Origin: Ceratotherium simum simum
Lineage: Eukaryota; Chordata; Mammalia; Perissodactyla; Rhinocerotidae
NCBI RefSeq assembly: GCF_000283155.1
Contig: NW_004454182.1
Location: forward strand, 6,050,493 to 6,114,492
Length of the DNA: 64,000 nt
Direction: 5' to 3'
Positions 1-12,668 of this stretch are shown here, piece after piece; position 1 is the stretch's first letter; every line of letters starts with the position of its first letter. A program made the position numbers and the translations under genes. The notes below the pieces were generated by a model. That model was given only the letters and a program-made list of their open reading frames with translations, did no database searches and was not told the origin of the DNA.

Positions 1-960
1 AAGGCCCGGTTCAGCACCTCCGCAGGGGATTTTGAGCATCCCCAAATTGCTCTGATCACTTAATCCTTTTCTGAATAAAAATTGCCAAGATCAGAAGCCA
101 ACCACCTGATGTTAGTTTGGAGTCAATGCGTCCTTTGTAAGAAAGAGAAAGGAGGGAGGCACAAACCCTTTGCTTCCAGGCGATTGATACACATGAGGAC
201 AAATCACGGAGAACTGCATTTTTTACAGCCCTTAAGTGCCACACCCGATAGTCTCATGGCTACAAGGCATTTATAAATGACACGACTAAATGAAATTAAA
301 AAGGGTTTAATTAGGAAATTTTATTAAAATCTCACAAGCTATTTACTTACTCTGCAGAGATGGTGAAGATATTCAAACTTCACTCTCCTTTATTTTTTTT
401 TTTTTAATTCAGAGAACTCGCAATATTAGTGCAGAGATCTTGAAATGGACAAAGTTTGGTAATGCTAACTGTTTTTGCAGGTTTGAGAGATTATCATTAC
501 CTTTATATGTGTGCAGCTGTGCGGCAGTATTTGTGTTGATCTGCAACCGTCTTCCCGTGAGGAAGGAATCCGAGCACTGACGGGCGAGGCACCACTGAAT
601 TGGCATGCCACAGCCCCGACCGCTAAATCCTGAAGAAGGTTCAGACATCTGCAGGGGCAAGAAAAGAAAATAACATAGAGGAAGGAGCAGTTAAAGGAAA
701 ATGATTTATCTTCACAAAATATGAATGTGAAAGTAGTGGGACAGTTGACAAAGGGAAAATTCATCTCTGTTGCATGGCAATTACTCTCTAAATGCCCTTG
801 AGTGATTAAAGGAAGGAGTAAGACAATGACAGAGCGCATCACTGAAAGGAAATATCTGCAGAAGAGCCAGAGAACAAGATCCTCACAGTAGAGACCCTTT
901 CCCCCTTACATACATAAAATCAGAAAGACCTCCGTGGCTCTCTCCCCTGATTGCCTTTCT
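1..960. other. Unassigned sequence
   Basis: No gene or recognised repeat. Short ORFs occur on both strands without recognisable protein features. A T-tract lies near 389-405, and a modestly CpG-containing patch at about 545-635 has no other exon or promoter sign. Confidence 0.5.
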
Positions 961-2119
961 CTCTCTTCCCATCTAAGGTTTGAAACTAAGGGGGACTGAT
1001 CCTTGCATAATAAAATTGAAGGGAATCTTGAAGATTATCTAATCCATACCCTTTCTCTAAGCAAAAGCACACTCAAATTGTCTTAAATTAAAATGAATGA
1101 ATGAATGACTTGGGAGACCAGGATAGAAGGACATCTACAGTGGCCCAAGCCTCATACTCATAATCCCACTTTAAGAAGAGGCTCATGTAGAGCCCTATCA
1201 GTTAAATTCAGTTCTGCTTACGATCTGGACCCTCTAGACAGAGATTCTGTAGTCAGAATATTCTTAATTCTTCATATTCTTGGAGGCTACTTCAAAATTG
1301 CAATCTCCATGGCACGGCTCTGAAACCTCGCTGAAAATTGTATTATCCCTCCACGCCACCTAAGTAGTGGATCCTGGGTCGACTGACAGCTTTGTAAAAA
1401 TAAGCTTAACACACACACGGATCATAGGTAGTGTTTTTCATGCTTTTGCTGTATTTTGGTTTGGGGACAAAATCAAGTCCCTCCCTTCCTTAATCCTACA
1501 GGGCCTGCGTTCTCTTATCTCTGGTCATTTAGAAATTCCTTATGCTAAGACAGCCAGCGTCTTGTGGGCTCTTAGAGTTTATTATAACCGATCGTGTTTC
1601 CTTAAAACAGGGCTCAATCTTTATAACCAGTTAGTTATCACCTTACAGCAGGACTCGTTCTTCTTTCTTGACAGTTCAAAGTCTAACCACCCCTTTCCTA
1701 AGTACTGCTGAAAAGACCTTTCCCTGAAATTGAGTCTTTAGGGCATCCATTGATTCAGAAAGACCCCCGTTCAGGGTCAAAAGAATTGCACAGGCAACAA
1801 CAGATCTTCTTTTTTTTTCCCCTTGCAATTCTTGTAAATAAGACCTTTCCGTCTTTCCATCGAGCCTTGGAGGAGGCACAGCACATCATGCACAGGTGGG
1901 TCCAGTGGTGCATTTCAATTCTTGTCACAGAAGAAGGGGACATGTCCTTGAAAATTGTTTTGCCTACTTTTCACCTGAGTTAAGAAGGGGGACACTGTGA
2001 GAGAGGGAAACAGTGAGGATTTTGAGATGTTTTGATATCTTCCCTATGTGTGATGCCTTTGTCTTCGGACCTCAATGCTATGAGCAGTAGCGATATTTTT
2101 ACAGGACTTCCCATCTTCA
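961..2119. other. Unassigned sequence with a short ATGA/AATG simple repeat
   Basis: A short AATG-type repeat lies at about 1092-1108. The ORFs of 72-114 codons in this stretch show no family motif and no splice-compatible context. Otherwise nothing is recognised. Confidence 0.5.
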
Positions 2120-2255
2120 ATAAATTGTAGAACAGTAATTAATTCTCACAGCATCCATTTGACTAAAGCGTTATTATCCCTGCATTATAGAGGAGAAAAC
2201 TGATTTGCCAAACCCCACAAAGAAAGGCAATGTCGGAGTAAGGATTATTGCTCAG
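2120..2255 (-). repeat. MIR-like fragment
   Basis: The stretch reads TTATTATCCCTGCATTATAGAGGAGAAAACTG-like text, the reverse complement of the MIR core (CAGTTTCCTCATCTGTAAAATGGGG...). It is diverged and partial. Confidence 0.45.
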
Positions 2256-3104
2256 GAGGGTCTAAAAGTCTAATCTCAGCTCTGAGATGCTTTTTTATTT
2301 TTGATTTTTGTTCTGTAGGAACAGATGCAGTGGGATTTACCAGGTAAATTCACTGAGGGTGTGTGAGCGTGGAAGGCTGCTCTGCCCTCGCTGAGTCTTT
2401 GTGACCATGAGATCAGTTTAAACTGATTAGATGTAGTTAGTTGGTTTTCAGAGTCCTGTCAATAAAGATATAAAAAATATAGGGTGAATTACTGTATGAT
2501 GAACATAACCAAAAATTTGGGTCTACCCATTTCCACATAAATCCTGTCAAGGTGTAGTCTTGTTCTTTATTGTGAACAGACTTATTTTTGCAAAGAGTTG
2601 GTAGACTAAGATATTTAGTTCACATTCTTTCCCATAATAACAACTCATTTATCTGTAGGTCATTAATCTCAAGACTCAACGCTGTACTTCAGCCAAGAAT
2701 CGGGAAATTAGCAAAAGAAGTGGCCCAGCAGTCTAAAAATATTTCCCTAAATTCTGTAAACCAGTAATGCATTGCCAGTATGAACTGCTCATTGAAAAAC
2801 TCTGAAGAGCTGATTTACTGCATTTACTAGACGTGGTGATAATAGACTTGCACCAGATTCACCAGGTAAATAACCAAATAAAATGGGGCAATTCTGCTCG
2901 AGGCTAGTGCTCAGAAACCCAAAGCTGACCCTCTGAGAGTGAGGGCAGAAACAGAAGGGCTGCAACAAATACCTGAAAACTCAAAAGTCTTGTCAGTCTT
3001 AGACCAACACTCTCCTCTACAGGCAAGCCTTTTAAGCACTGTATATATTCTCTAAGGACTACACGACATCATAACTACTTTAATGATTACTTTTCCTGAT
3101 GGTA
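2256..3104. other. Unassigned AT-rich sequence
   Basis: No coding signal and no confidently recognised repeat in this stretch. Confidence 0.5.
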
Positions 3105-3650
3105 AACCTGAGTGTTCATTTATTTGGTGAATATTTATTGAGTTCTTAGGACTCTAAGAGTGGGCAAGACAGACATGGTCCCTGCCCTCATAGAGTTTAT
3201 AGTCTAGCAAGGGGAAAAGTCAATATCCAAGGACATGCGTTATTAAATGATTTCAGCTTCTGATAAGTGCTGTGAGTGAGAGAAACAGAGCACTCTGAGA
3301 GAGAATAACTGAGGAGGGTGAGCTCCTTCAGATGTGGGATCAAAAGAGTCAGAGACTTGTAGGTACCTGTGGCATGAAGGATGAGGAGGAGCCAGCCATG
3401 CCAAGTACTAGGGGGAGAGCATTCCTGACTTGGAGAAAAGCTCAGTGAGGCTGGCTCGCAGTGAGCAAAGGGAGGATGGCAAGAACCGAGGTTGGAGGCA
3501 GCGCCAGCTCCTGTAGGGCCTGGAAGGGTTTTAAACTGGGGAGTGAAGAGGTCTGTGTTAAATTTGTAAAAGATGATTGTGAGTTGGGAGGGTTGAGGAG
3601 GGCCGTGATCAGGTGAGAAATGAAGGTAGCTTTAACCAGGATGGAGACAG
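3105..3650 (-). repeat. L2 LINE, 3' end, antisense
   Basis: The block begins TATTTATTGAGTTCTTAGGA and continues through GTCCCTGCCCTCATAGAGTT to the antisense of the L2 3' open reading frame (AGAGCATTCCTGAC..., TGTAGGGCCTGGAAGG...). The order of these landmarks matches the reverse complement of the mammalian L2 3' kilobase. Many substitutions imply an old insertion. Confidence 0.72.
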
Positions 3651-3689
3651 AGAAGAGTGTACAATTCAGTATCCTCCAATGAAAACAGG

Positions 3690-3955
3690 ATTATGATCCA
3701 GACATAATGATAACGAAATAACTAACACTTACTGAACATAGACCACGTACTAGGCACTGTGCTCTCTCTTGATCCCACAGGAACCCTAAGAGAGAGAAGT
3801 GCGATCGTTATCCTATTGTGCAGTGGAGGAAAGTGTGGCTGAGAGAGGTGCAGACTTTTGCCTGTGGTTTCACTTCTAATAAACGGTAGAGCTCGAGGTT
3901 TGAACCCAGGTGTTTTGGCTCCAGAGTTCACATTTTTAGACTTGAGATAATTTCT
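3690..3955 (-). repeat. MIR SINE, antisense, near full length
   Basis: Landmarks in order are TAACACTTACTGAAC, GGCACTGTGCTCTC, AGGAACCCTAAGAG, a diverged GAGGAAAGTGTGGCTGAGAG segment, GTTTGAACCCAGG and TGGCTCCAGAG. This is the reverse complement of the tRNA-derived MIR from tail to head. The B-box-like GTTTGAACCC is still readable. Confidence 0.75.
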
Positions 3956-5597
3956 AGAAAATGAGCATTTTCCATTTCCCAACTCTACCTGGCAGATTTT
4001 CGAAAGATAATTCAGGCAGAGGAACCAGCCCCAAGAAGTCCGACCAGAATGCTCTATTCTTTACTCCTGTGAGTGAATCAATAACATGATGTGGGTACAA
4101 GTCCCTGCTTTGTTTCCTTTAAACCAAATATCTTTATTCTCTTAAACATTTCCAGGAAGGTGTTATTGATTGTACCACATTTCAAGAGTACATGTTGATT
4201 GTAAGAGGGAAAACATGTGTACATTGTTAGAAGGCAGGTGCAAAACAATTAAAGAAACATCAGGACAAAAACACTCCAAGAGCTTGGTTTACCTTATTCA
4301 GACTTGAGGAGGAGGCCACATTCAACGCAAGGCAATTTAAAACAGTGAATACCTGGTTTTCCACTGACAAAGGGACTGTGTAAAATGAGAAATGTGAAGG
4401 AATGCCAATTCGGAAATTTGAGCGTTACACAAATATTTTGGTTTAAATTTAATTAAGGAGCTTTGTATTCTAAAGATTAAAGCATAAAAGTAGTTATCTT
4501 TCTAGGAAGGCTGTTTCTCCTATTAATGCTTTAAATAAGAATAGCGTCTTCTCAAGTATACATACAGGTGTTCCTTCCTCCAAAGATGGACCTGTTAGAG
4601 CAAGAGAAAAATCAACAACCATGTGAAGGAAATGTATAGGGGACAGTCTTGCTAGAGGCCAGAATGAGTGAGAAGGGCAATCTGAATAAAAAAGAATGTG
4701 GAAATAGGCTCCAAAGAAAGTAGGAAATGCTAACATAATGTTAATAGCATGAGAAGAAGCTTCTGGGGAAAGCTGGACTAAGAAAATGTTTTGAGTTGGT
4801 GGGTGTGTAATTCACACAAGCCAGACTTGGTTTTTGAGTCGTAGTCTTCTTCTTTTTAGTGAATAGTGTCATAAAGAAAGCATCTGATAAGGGCAAGGAC
4901 AAAGAGGCATAATCTGCACCCCAGACCTCTTCAGAAAAGAGAAAGGAGCCCTGTCTGAGAATATAGGGTCCCTGTATCTACTGATCCCTAAGAACTAAGA
5001 TGTGATATACTGCTTGACAAAGCAACCAAGAAGATGACTGGCAGATTTGCCACCTTCGGTGATGATTATGCAGAGACAAAGTAGAGAGAGGACCTGTTTT
5101 GAGAGGGAAAGAAGGTGAGTCAGGAGGGTGAGGTTGACTGAGGCCATTTGCCCTCCCTCTCCTACCTCCTCTAGAGGTCACCTAAGGCAGACTTGCTTAC
5201 CTGCAGCATCCTGTGCATGGAACCTTTGTTTTTGAAATGTAAATAATTTGAGAACAGAGAAACTCTACGAAATTAAAGGCAAAATTTTTTGACATCATAC
5301 TTGGGTTCTGAAACTTGCAAGATGATTACTTTTAGAGTACAAATAATATGCAGGCTGTCTTGAGATTAAAGGACTGTCTCAGAGTTGAAGTCAAGTAGTC
5401 CCTTATTTAATTGTTTGTTCAGTATTTTTTATTTATGTGATTGTTGATTAGTTGGTTGGTTTTCACCATCGTCTTGTGGAATGGCGAAGAGTTCTCTCCT
5501 GTGCGCCAGAACCTGGTTTGAGGCCCATGCGTGGACATCCTCCCGCTGAGCGGGAAAGACTGAAGCGCTGCAGGTGCAGGACGTGAGACTAGGCGCG
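3956..5597. other. Unassigned sequence
   Basis: Mixed unique-looking sequence with short ORFs of 67-80 codons that show no family signature. A moderately GC-rich patch with CpGs occurs at about 5500-5600. No exon or repeat is supported except at the right edge. Confidence 0.5.
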
Positions 5598-5672
5598 TGT
5601 TAGACCTCTCATGTACAGCCTGGGAGCTCTTCACGGGCGGGGACTGTGTCCTTCATTTTGCTCCCGGCACCT
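5598..5672 (+). repeat. L2 3'-terminal fragment
   Basis: The text GGGAGCTCTTCACGGGCGGGGACTGTGTC followed by CTCCCGGCACCTGC matches the L2 3' tail ('gagctccttgagggcagggactgtgtc ... cccagcacctag') in the sense direction. Only the tail remains. Confidence 0.45.
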
Positions 5673-5739
5673 GCTACAATTGCATCCGCCCCCCACCAAG
5701 ATTTGTGGAAATATTACTAGACTTTTTCAATGGGACACA

Positions 5740-6095
5740 CACATTCACTCACAGATTTTGACTGCACATCTGCAGTGTGGCAAGCACTGCTCTAGGCCCT
5801 GGGAGTAAAGTGGAAATCGAGTCCTTGTTCTCATGAAACTTGTATCTTACTGGGGTAATAAAGAAGTAAACAGATAAGAGAACAAGATCATTTCAGAGGG
5901 TAGTAAGAGCTATTCTTAGAAAGGTGCTGTGTGTTAGAGTAATAAGGAAGCAACTTAAATTTGCTGATCAAGCAAGGCCTGTCTGAGGAGGTGAATGGCT
6001 GCTAAGGCCAGAATAACAAGAAGTCTTCAGCTATGCAGGGATTTAGGGAGGGGGCCTTCCAGGCAGAGGATAGCCCACAGACCTTAAGAGAGATG
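5740..6095 (-). repeat. L2 LINE, 3' end, antisense
   Basis: Landmarks are CAAGCACTGCTCTAGGCCCTGGGAG, GAAACTTGTATCTTACTGGGG, GTAAACAGATAAG and AAGGCCTGTCTGAGGAGGTGA, in the order expected for reverse-oriented L2. It sits about 70 bp from a sense L2 tail, so the two may be parts of one rearranged locus. Confidence 0.65.
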
Positions 6096-7934
6096 GTCTT
6101 TCGTGTGTTCCTGCAACAGAAAGGCCAACGTCACCAGGTGGACACATCATTTCCCATTTAAACACACGAGGGTGTTTTGCCCTTCACGGTCAAAACCAGA
6201 TGTCCCTTATTGACCTTTTATCAAGTGAAAAGAGTAGAATTCAAGTAAACTTAAATAGTTATCAGGTAACCATATGTGACATCGTGTTTTATCGTTTACA
6301 AGGGTAGAGTATTCTGCAGGCTATTCTCCTTCTAGCCCTCTCTGAGATAAACATTTGTGATAAGTGTGTTGAAAACAGCATAAGGTTTCCTCCATCCTTT
6401 GACTAGAACACTACCCTCTCTGAAAAGGACATGCTTAAATGCCAAGAACCAGTAAATATTACTATAAACAAATTTTCAGTAAAATTGTCAAAGGTATTTC
6501 CCCACTGAAAGTGAGTTAATCATTGCCATATTTTTAAACACTGCTGTCCAATTATTTAAAGTAATGTACAGCATTTAACGATGTTATTCACCTAGAGAAA
6601 ATAATGTTTCAGTGAAAATTGTCAGCTAAATTTTCTTAGGTTATCTGATTTTCCATTGTTTATATTATTCTTATTATCTTTCAAAGGGACATAGTTAGTG
6701 TATTTAGTCTGTATGTATATATGGACCTTTATATATAGACCTTTCCACTTGGCAAATTTTGATCTCTCTATGCTATACATAAAGTCTCCTAAATGAAATG
6801 AAATGAACTCAATTCTGTGTTGTTTACTGTGCCACCTTGTTAAACAGAAAGAGCTATGTTAATCTCACTTTCATTACTGTGAAGAATAGTATGGAAGGAC
6901 TAAGAAACATTTATAAAAGACCTACTTGGCAGTGGCCTTTTTTGTCTGTGTCTGAACAAAGTGTCCTAACTTGAAAATAAAATGGAAATAATATTAAAAC
7001 ATAGCTTTTCCATGAGGTCAGGTCCTGATACTTGGGAATGTTTAGAGAGAAAGCATAAACCAGGCAATAATAGATTTAGAAATTCTGCAATGTGGACAGA
7101 ATAGGATGGAGTTTGGTGGAATTAGTTTACGTTGAATATTCAGAACAAGATTAGATAGCAGTGTTAACCGAATCCACAGATTTTCCTGAGGTGAAAATAT
7201 CTCATTTCAGAGAAACCTTATGTTAGGGAAGTATGTTCTTAGAGGTAGAGGGTTTTTTTTTTAATTTTTTTTATTGTTTTCTTTTCCATCTGTTGCAGGG
7301 AAATGGGGTATTTTCAAGCACTCTTTAATATGACAAGTGTTAAAAAGCAAAATTATGCATTACATTTTGGGTTGTGGGTTGCTCGAAGGTAGACAGAATA
7401 ATAAGCTTTCTGTTCAGAAAAAGGAGTATTGTTATTATTGTTTATTTTTATAGCTACTCTTCACTCATAATAGTACAGATCCTTTTGGCTGAGTCGTTTG
7501 GCTCAGCATCTCCCAGGGACAAATGAGTTATCTGAGCAGTACGATGTTGCCTTATGAAGGGATGACAAAATAGGAGAGAATCCCAGTTCTATAACGTGTC
7601 CAACTACTAAAAGCAAAACTGCTCTAGTTGCCAGTAAAATCACTACTTTTTCTGTATTTTACCAAGTGGTCCAGCTCCATCAATAAGTGCTCCTCAGCAG
7701 GCAATTTTAAATTCTAGGCACCTGAGGAAATTTTTAGACGAAGCCCTCTATTTAAACAGTAGTACAAAATTACTTAAATAAGGTTTACAACTTAGGGAGA
7801 GGATGCACAGGTAGCTGGCAGGACCCCCCTCTGCCTCCAGCCCTGTTACTCTGGTTCTCCTCTGCCTGGCCTCAATCTTGTTCCTTCTCTTTTGCCATTT
7901 ATATTTTTCCATGCAGACCAGACTGAGGAGTAGT
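6096..7934. other. Unassigned AT-rich sequence
   Basis: A short TATATATG run lies near 6715-6735 and a T-tract near 7252-7275. No coding exon, SINE or recognised DNA transposon is seen on either strand. Confidence 0.5.
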
Positions 7935-8035
7935 TAACTGCCAATGAGAAACTACTCGTACTAGCTGGGTGACTTGTGCAACTTAACCTCTTTGAGTTTC
8001 TGTTTCCTCATTGGTAAAATGGGGATAAGGTGAAG
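7935..8035 (+). repeat. MIR SINE fragment
   Basis: The text ACTAGCTGGGTGACTTGTGC then TTTCCTCATTGGTAAAATGGGGATAAG is the MIR core in sense orientation. Flanking parts are too diverged to call. Confidence 0.62.
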
Positions 8036-8304
8036 AACCAGCTCTTGGGGTTGGTTTGTACATGGACCATAATGAACCCCAATACGCATTAGCTTTTGTT
8101 ATGATGATGATGAAGGTGGATGCTGTAAAGGAAATGAGACTTGCCTGGGAGCTGAGTGCTCTGGACCTAACTCTGCCACTGGATGGATTATCGTTTGACC
8201 CCTCCCAGTGCCAGAAGCCCCTAGTGTGCAGGATGAAGGAGCTGGAATAAGCTCCATCCCTCTGCGACATTTCATGATTTGATTAATTTAACTCAACAAG
8301 CTCA

Positions 8305-8560
8305 TACAGTGGAGCTGGCATGTCGTCAATAGAGATGAAAATTGGTCAAGCACCCACCGTGTGCAGCATGGTGCTAGTGCAGGTTTGGGAGATAAAAAGA
8401 GATTTAAGACAAACCCCTATGTCATGGCCTGCGCGCTCTAGGTTTTGTGCTAAAACGAACAGCACAGTCAGTAAGTGCCACAGAGCGGGAGGCTATGAAC
8501 AAGCCCCGAGGGCCTCCAAGTGCAGAGGATGGGCTTGAAGAGGGGAGAGGGGAGAGCATA
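8305..8560 (-). repeat. L2-like fragment, antisense
   Basis: It contains a diverged CAAGCACCCACCGTGTGCAGCATGGTGCTAGTGCAGG motif, equivalent to the reverse L2 tail (gagcacctactatgtgccaggcactgtgctaggtgctgg). The rest is weakly matched. Confidence 0.5.
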
Positions 8561-8823
8561 CCAGGTGGGGGCAGAGGGGCCCATGCACGGGGCCCATGGT
8601 ACAAAACCTAAGAATCAGGAAGGATCAATTACCGCATTGCACAAACCAAAAACCTAAAGACGCTTAGTGAGGCTAAGAAAACCCACATCAGTTACTAAAA
8701 TTACTGCCTTGTCTTTAATGATCTACAGTTTCCTTATTTGCTTTAGCTCTTTCATCAGAGCCACATATTTGTTTCTTTTTTTCTGGGTGGGCTTTAAAAA
8801 TATTTCTGTTGAATATGACAGAT

Positions 8824-8869
8824 TATACATATATATGTGTGTATATATATATGTGTGTGTATGTATATA
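8824..8869. repeat. TA/TG dinucleotide microsatellite
   Basis: Alternating purine-pyrimidine tract of TATA, TGTG and TATG blocks, about 46 bp. It could form Z-DNA or cruciform and is likely length-polymorphic. A 60-80 codon ORF spans it on each strand, but these are low-complexity translations. Confidence 0.9.
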
Positions 8870-9019
8870 GAGTAAGCTCAAGAGAGAGTTATTGCTTACG
8901 ATATGATTACTTAAAATTATTGTTAGTGTTAACTTTAGGATAAAATATGGATCAGCACTCTTCATATCCTAGAACTGCAATGAAACACGTTACGTCTATA
9001 TGATATTTTGATAGTGTTG

Positions 9020-9165
9020 CCTGTGTTCCCATGTGCAATGCAGGGTCCTGCACCATGAGAGTAGGTAAATGAATAAGCCATCACTGAAGCCTTGCTTCAA
9101 AAAGCTAGCAGTCTATAAAGACAGATACTCATGTTCACATAATTATTAAATGTATGAAAGAAAAT
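9020..9165 (-). repeat. L2-like fragment, antisense
   Basis: The text ...AAAGCTAGCAGTCTATAAAGACAGATACTCATG resembles the reverse L2 3' region (gagctcacagtctagtggggagacagacatg). Confidence 0.45.
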
Positions 9166-10335
9166 GAGAGCAGAAAGTAAGAATGTATGTAATGTTTGTG
9201 GGCCATTTATACAGTCTCTGTTTCTTTTCTTTTCTTTTAATTTTCTTCTGGATTCTTCCATTTCTCTGCAGTTCTCGCAGTGTGATTTCTGCCCATCGTG
9301 GATCCTCCTAGCAGTCATTTTCCCCACATGCTTTATATAATTTTTTACTGTGAACTCATCTTCAGCTGGAGCCCCGGGGCTCTGGGCTGCCTGCGGTGTC
9401 CCTGGGCAATGCTTTTGCGTTGGCTTCTGCTGGGCCCTAGGGGTTTCAGATGCATTTTTATTTAACATCTCAGTCCAGGGTTCACCAGGTTGTAAATATG
9501 TGGCCTTGACACCCACACATTATAGAGACTTCAGGTTCTTCTCTTTCTAGAGGCTCTTTTTTCCACCTGTGACCTGAGCACCTCTATGTTTAGACCATGG
9601 GCCCGTGGGCAGAATTTTTCCCAGTCACCTTCTCAGAGATAGGACAGTCCTTTTCACTACATAGGTACATATAGAGAGCAGATCCAGCTTCCCCGGTTCC
9701 AAAACCCCCATCCATTAAACAGGGCCTTCAGGAGAACAACCAGTTGGAGACTTCAGGCCATTCAACTTGACTGCCTGCTCTTCATCTGGGCTCCGAGTCC
9801 CTCTGTGTATCTACCCACTGGAGGTTTTCCTGTTTTGTTTTCCAGGTTGGACATATATGTATATATGTATATATCAAATTACTTATTGTAAAACTTGTAT
9901 TTTATTCAGTATTTCTATATGTTTCAAGTTTTTTGGGGAGAAGGATGCTGCTTCGAACCAGTCCATCATATCCAGTAGAAGTTGTATTCACTGAAGTTTT
10001 ATATTCTTGAATAGAGGAGAAAAGAGGAACATTGACAATTTTTCTCTTACTCACCTAGAATGGAGTTCTTTTCAACAAAAATTTTAGAATAGATAATTTC
10101 TATTTTTACAGAAAATCTATTCTTAGCAAATAGGAACCTGACTCATGGCATAAAAATAAACTTTTTTTCTCGCTTTCGTGTTGTGCATCAGAAGCCTTAT
10201 TTCAGCAGCCAGATCAGGCCGTGAGTTGGCTGGGTTTGAAAAAATGAGCGCTGTCCAGACACGTCCGTGCTGGCTGCAGCTGTGCCATGAACCTAGTGGG
10301 TCCAATGGACTTGTAACTTGCATTTTGGGGCAGCA
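9166..10335. other. Unassigned sequence
   Basis: Includes pyrimidine-rich stretches near 9220-9280 and a short ATATATGTATATATGTATAT run near 9852-9874. A 139-codon minus-strand ORF (9097-9516) has no recognisable domain and starts in a repeat edge, so it is not called as a gene. Confidence 0.5.
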
Positions 10336-10349
10336 TGTATAAAAAGGGA

Positions 10350-10535
10350 GTCTTCAAACATTTTTAGCCACAGAACCTTTGGAAACTTGATGTAAAACAG
10401 ATAAGAGTGGAGGGACTTTCTTAAATGGGAGTGAAGGCCCTGTCTTCTTTGCCCGGTAACTTCTAAGGCACCTTCGAGAAATCCTCCCGAGCCCCAAGGA
10501 GCGGTGTTTGTAAACCATTGGACCAGATCCCTCTT
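10350..10535 (-). repeat. Possible old hAT-type DNA transposon fragment
   Basis: The phrases CAAACATTTTTAGCCACAGAACC and GGTGTTTGTAAACCATTGGACC resemble ends and core of small mammalian hAT (MER-type) elements. Family and orientation are uncertain. Confidence 0.35.
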
Positions 10536-12399
10536 TCACGTCTCAACTTACACAGTTCTGGGAGCAAGTAGTGGTAGGCGGCACTATCTGACGATTTTAG
10601 CTGCTCGTCTGTCTTGGGTAATTTCTCCCACATAGTCCTCCTGTTCCTTTGTAATAACATAAAAATCTCATTGAGTAAGAGATTGACTCCTAGTCTTTCA
10701 TATCTTTAAGTTATAAAACTATCATTTTTTTCTTTAATAGAGACCATCCTAGGCCAACTGACGTATATGGTCACCCTATCTTTAATGATGAAGTGGGACA
10801 GTTTGGGGAGAGTTTCCTGCAATTTAGAAATATTTAATTCTATAATAGCATGCGTTTTGTTACCATTTGTCTATGTAATTGTCACTTTAATAACAGATAT
10901 ATTTGAAGATATTGCCATAGATTGGACATGAACAAAAAACAAGACCTCTTTTTTTTTCCCCAAAGATCTTTTGGCCATTATAAACTCTTTCAATACTAGA
11001 CTGACTATAGCCCAACATTGGAAAGAAAACAATACTAGTAGATTCTCCTTTCCCCTTGAATGTTTTCCTACACAGAAACAGAAACCAATATATTTAATTG
11101 TAACTCTAATGGGCCAAATTTCCGAGATGTTATAATAATGCATTGTCATTTTAAAATTTAATTCTTATTGGGAGTATGTTAATTATTAACCAGCAACCAA
11201 GTTTTTATTATTGCCAGCTTTTATAAAATCATGAAAAATATGGCTTTAAAGCAACATTTATAAAATGCTTTATAATTCAAATACCAGTAGACATGTATGA
11301 GAAGTCAAGAGGTCTTGCAACACAGTGCCCTTCCTATGGGCATGTCCATCCCTAAACTTTTTAGCAGGGACAGGCATCTTCGAGGTCACTGCTAAGCTAT
11401 TTCAAGGAGTGTAGTCAGGATTTATATTTTTATGTTGAGTTCTCTGACTTCTCTATTATATTAGTATGTTCTTTGTCTTCATGTGCTGTGTTAAAAAGCA
11501 AAGATAAAATTTTCATTATCCTTCTATCCTGAGGTTTGCATTATGTTTTTGAAGAGTAGTTTCAGTGTGTTAATTACATGTAAATATGACAATCGAAAGC
11601 GCTTATCTGTCATCAGGAAGTGAAAGTAGGTGGGAAGTACCAATGTTCCTTTCTTTGTCTGGAACCTGAAATTTTTGTCAGAAAACTATAAAAGAAACTG
11701 AATAAAAATTCGTAGTCAAATATCTCCTAGTATATGCTTACATCAGTAATATACTGCATGAACTATTATTTTAAACAAAGAATGAAATAGAATTGCTTCT
11801 ACTTTGACAATCTACTGACAATTTAGAACCATGAAAATACCACCTGGTATTTGGATATAGGAGAAAGCTGTAGATTTCCTATTTTAATAGGTTTGTGTAT
11901 TTATTGCATTTCAAAGAACATTTAAATAGGAACGGCAAATCTTCTTTTTCCTTTTTTCTTTTAAAAATTTATTTTTAATTGAATAATAATTTTACAAGTC
12001 CATTCTTGTAAAAAATGTAAATAATATAAGCACATATACAATAAATAAAATAAAATAAAATTCCTTATATTAAATTGAATGAATTTAAGATGGTGGTTAA
12101 AAAGGGGGTGAGGTTTTTTCCATATCATATGCACCTTGCTTTGTTGCAATTATTTGTCATTGTTATGTTGTTATGAATGACTCATTTTAGTCATTCTGCA
12201 TGGTCTCAAGTCAGATGACATTAAAAAACAGTAAAAGTTGTGCTGTATGAACATACTTTTTTGGACTAATTTAGATGTGGTAGGCCTTTATCAAGTCATC
12301 CTTAATTCTCAATAGACTTTCCAGAATAAAGATATGTATGTTAACATTCCCTGTTCGCTCCCAAGATGGAGTATTAGCATTAATCTGGAGAGTTTCCTC
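10536..12399. other. Unassigned AT-rich sequence
   Basis: Long AT-rich stretch; an AAATAAAATAAAAT simple tract lies near 12041-12060. No exon, LTR or SINE is recognised. Confidence 0.5.
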
Positions 12400-12668
12400 T
12401 AACTTCTGGATGATTTGGAATAAGAAATTGTATTAGCCAATTTTGGTTCTCCAAAGTCAACAATAATGAAGAAAAGCAAATGAATGCTTTGACACTGAGG
12501 TACATGTGGTGAAATGAAAGGCTGTCTGAGATTTGCTTTGAAATACTTCAGAAAAAAAGAAGGAATGGGAAGATAATTTCTGAATGTTGGTGATGGCTGT
12601 AGGGGGGTTTGTCGTCCTATTTTTTCCATTTTTGAGTATGTTTGAAATCTTTCACAATAAAAAAGAAG
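12400..12668 (+). repeat. L1M 3' end
   Basis: The stretch ends GAGTATGTTTGAAATCTTTCACAATAAAAAAG, which matches the conserved 3' terminus of old L1M subfamilies (gtatgtttgaaattttccataataaa). The preceding 100 bp (gatggctgtaggggggtttg) fit the L1M 3' UTR. The left limit is approximate. Confidence 0.6.

Noticed and set aside
9097..9516. 139-codon minus ORF
   Set aside because: Lys/Glu/Arg-rich composition without family features, no splice context, starts or ends in repeat-like edges.
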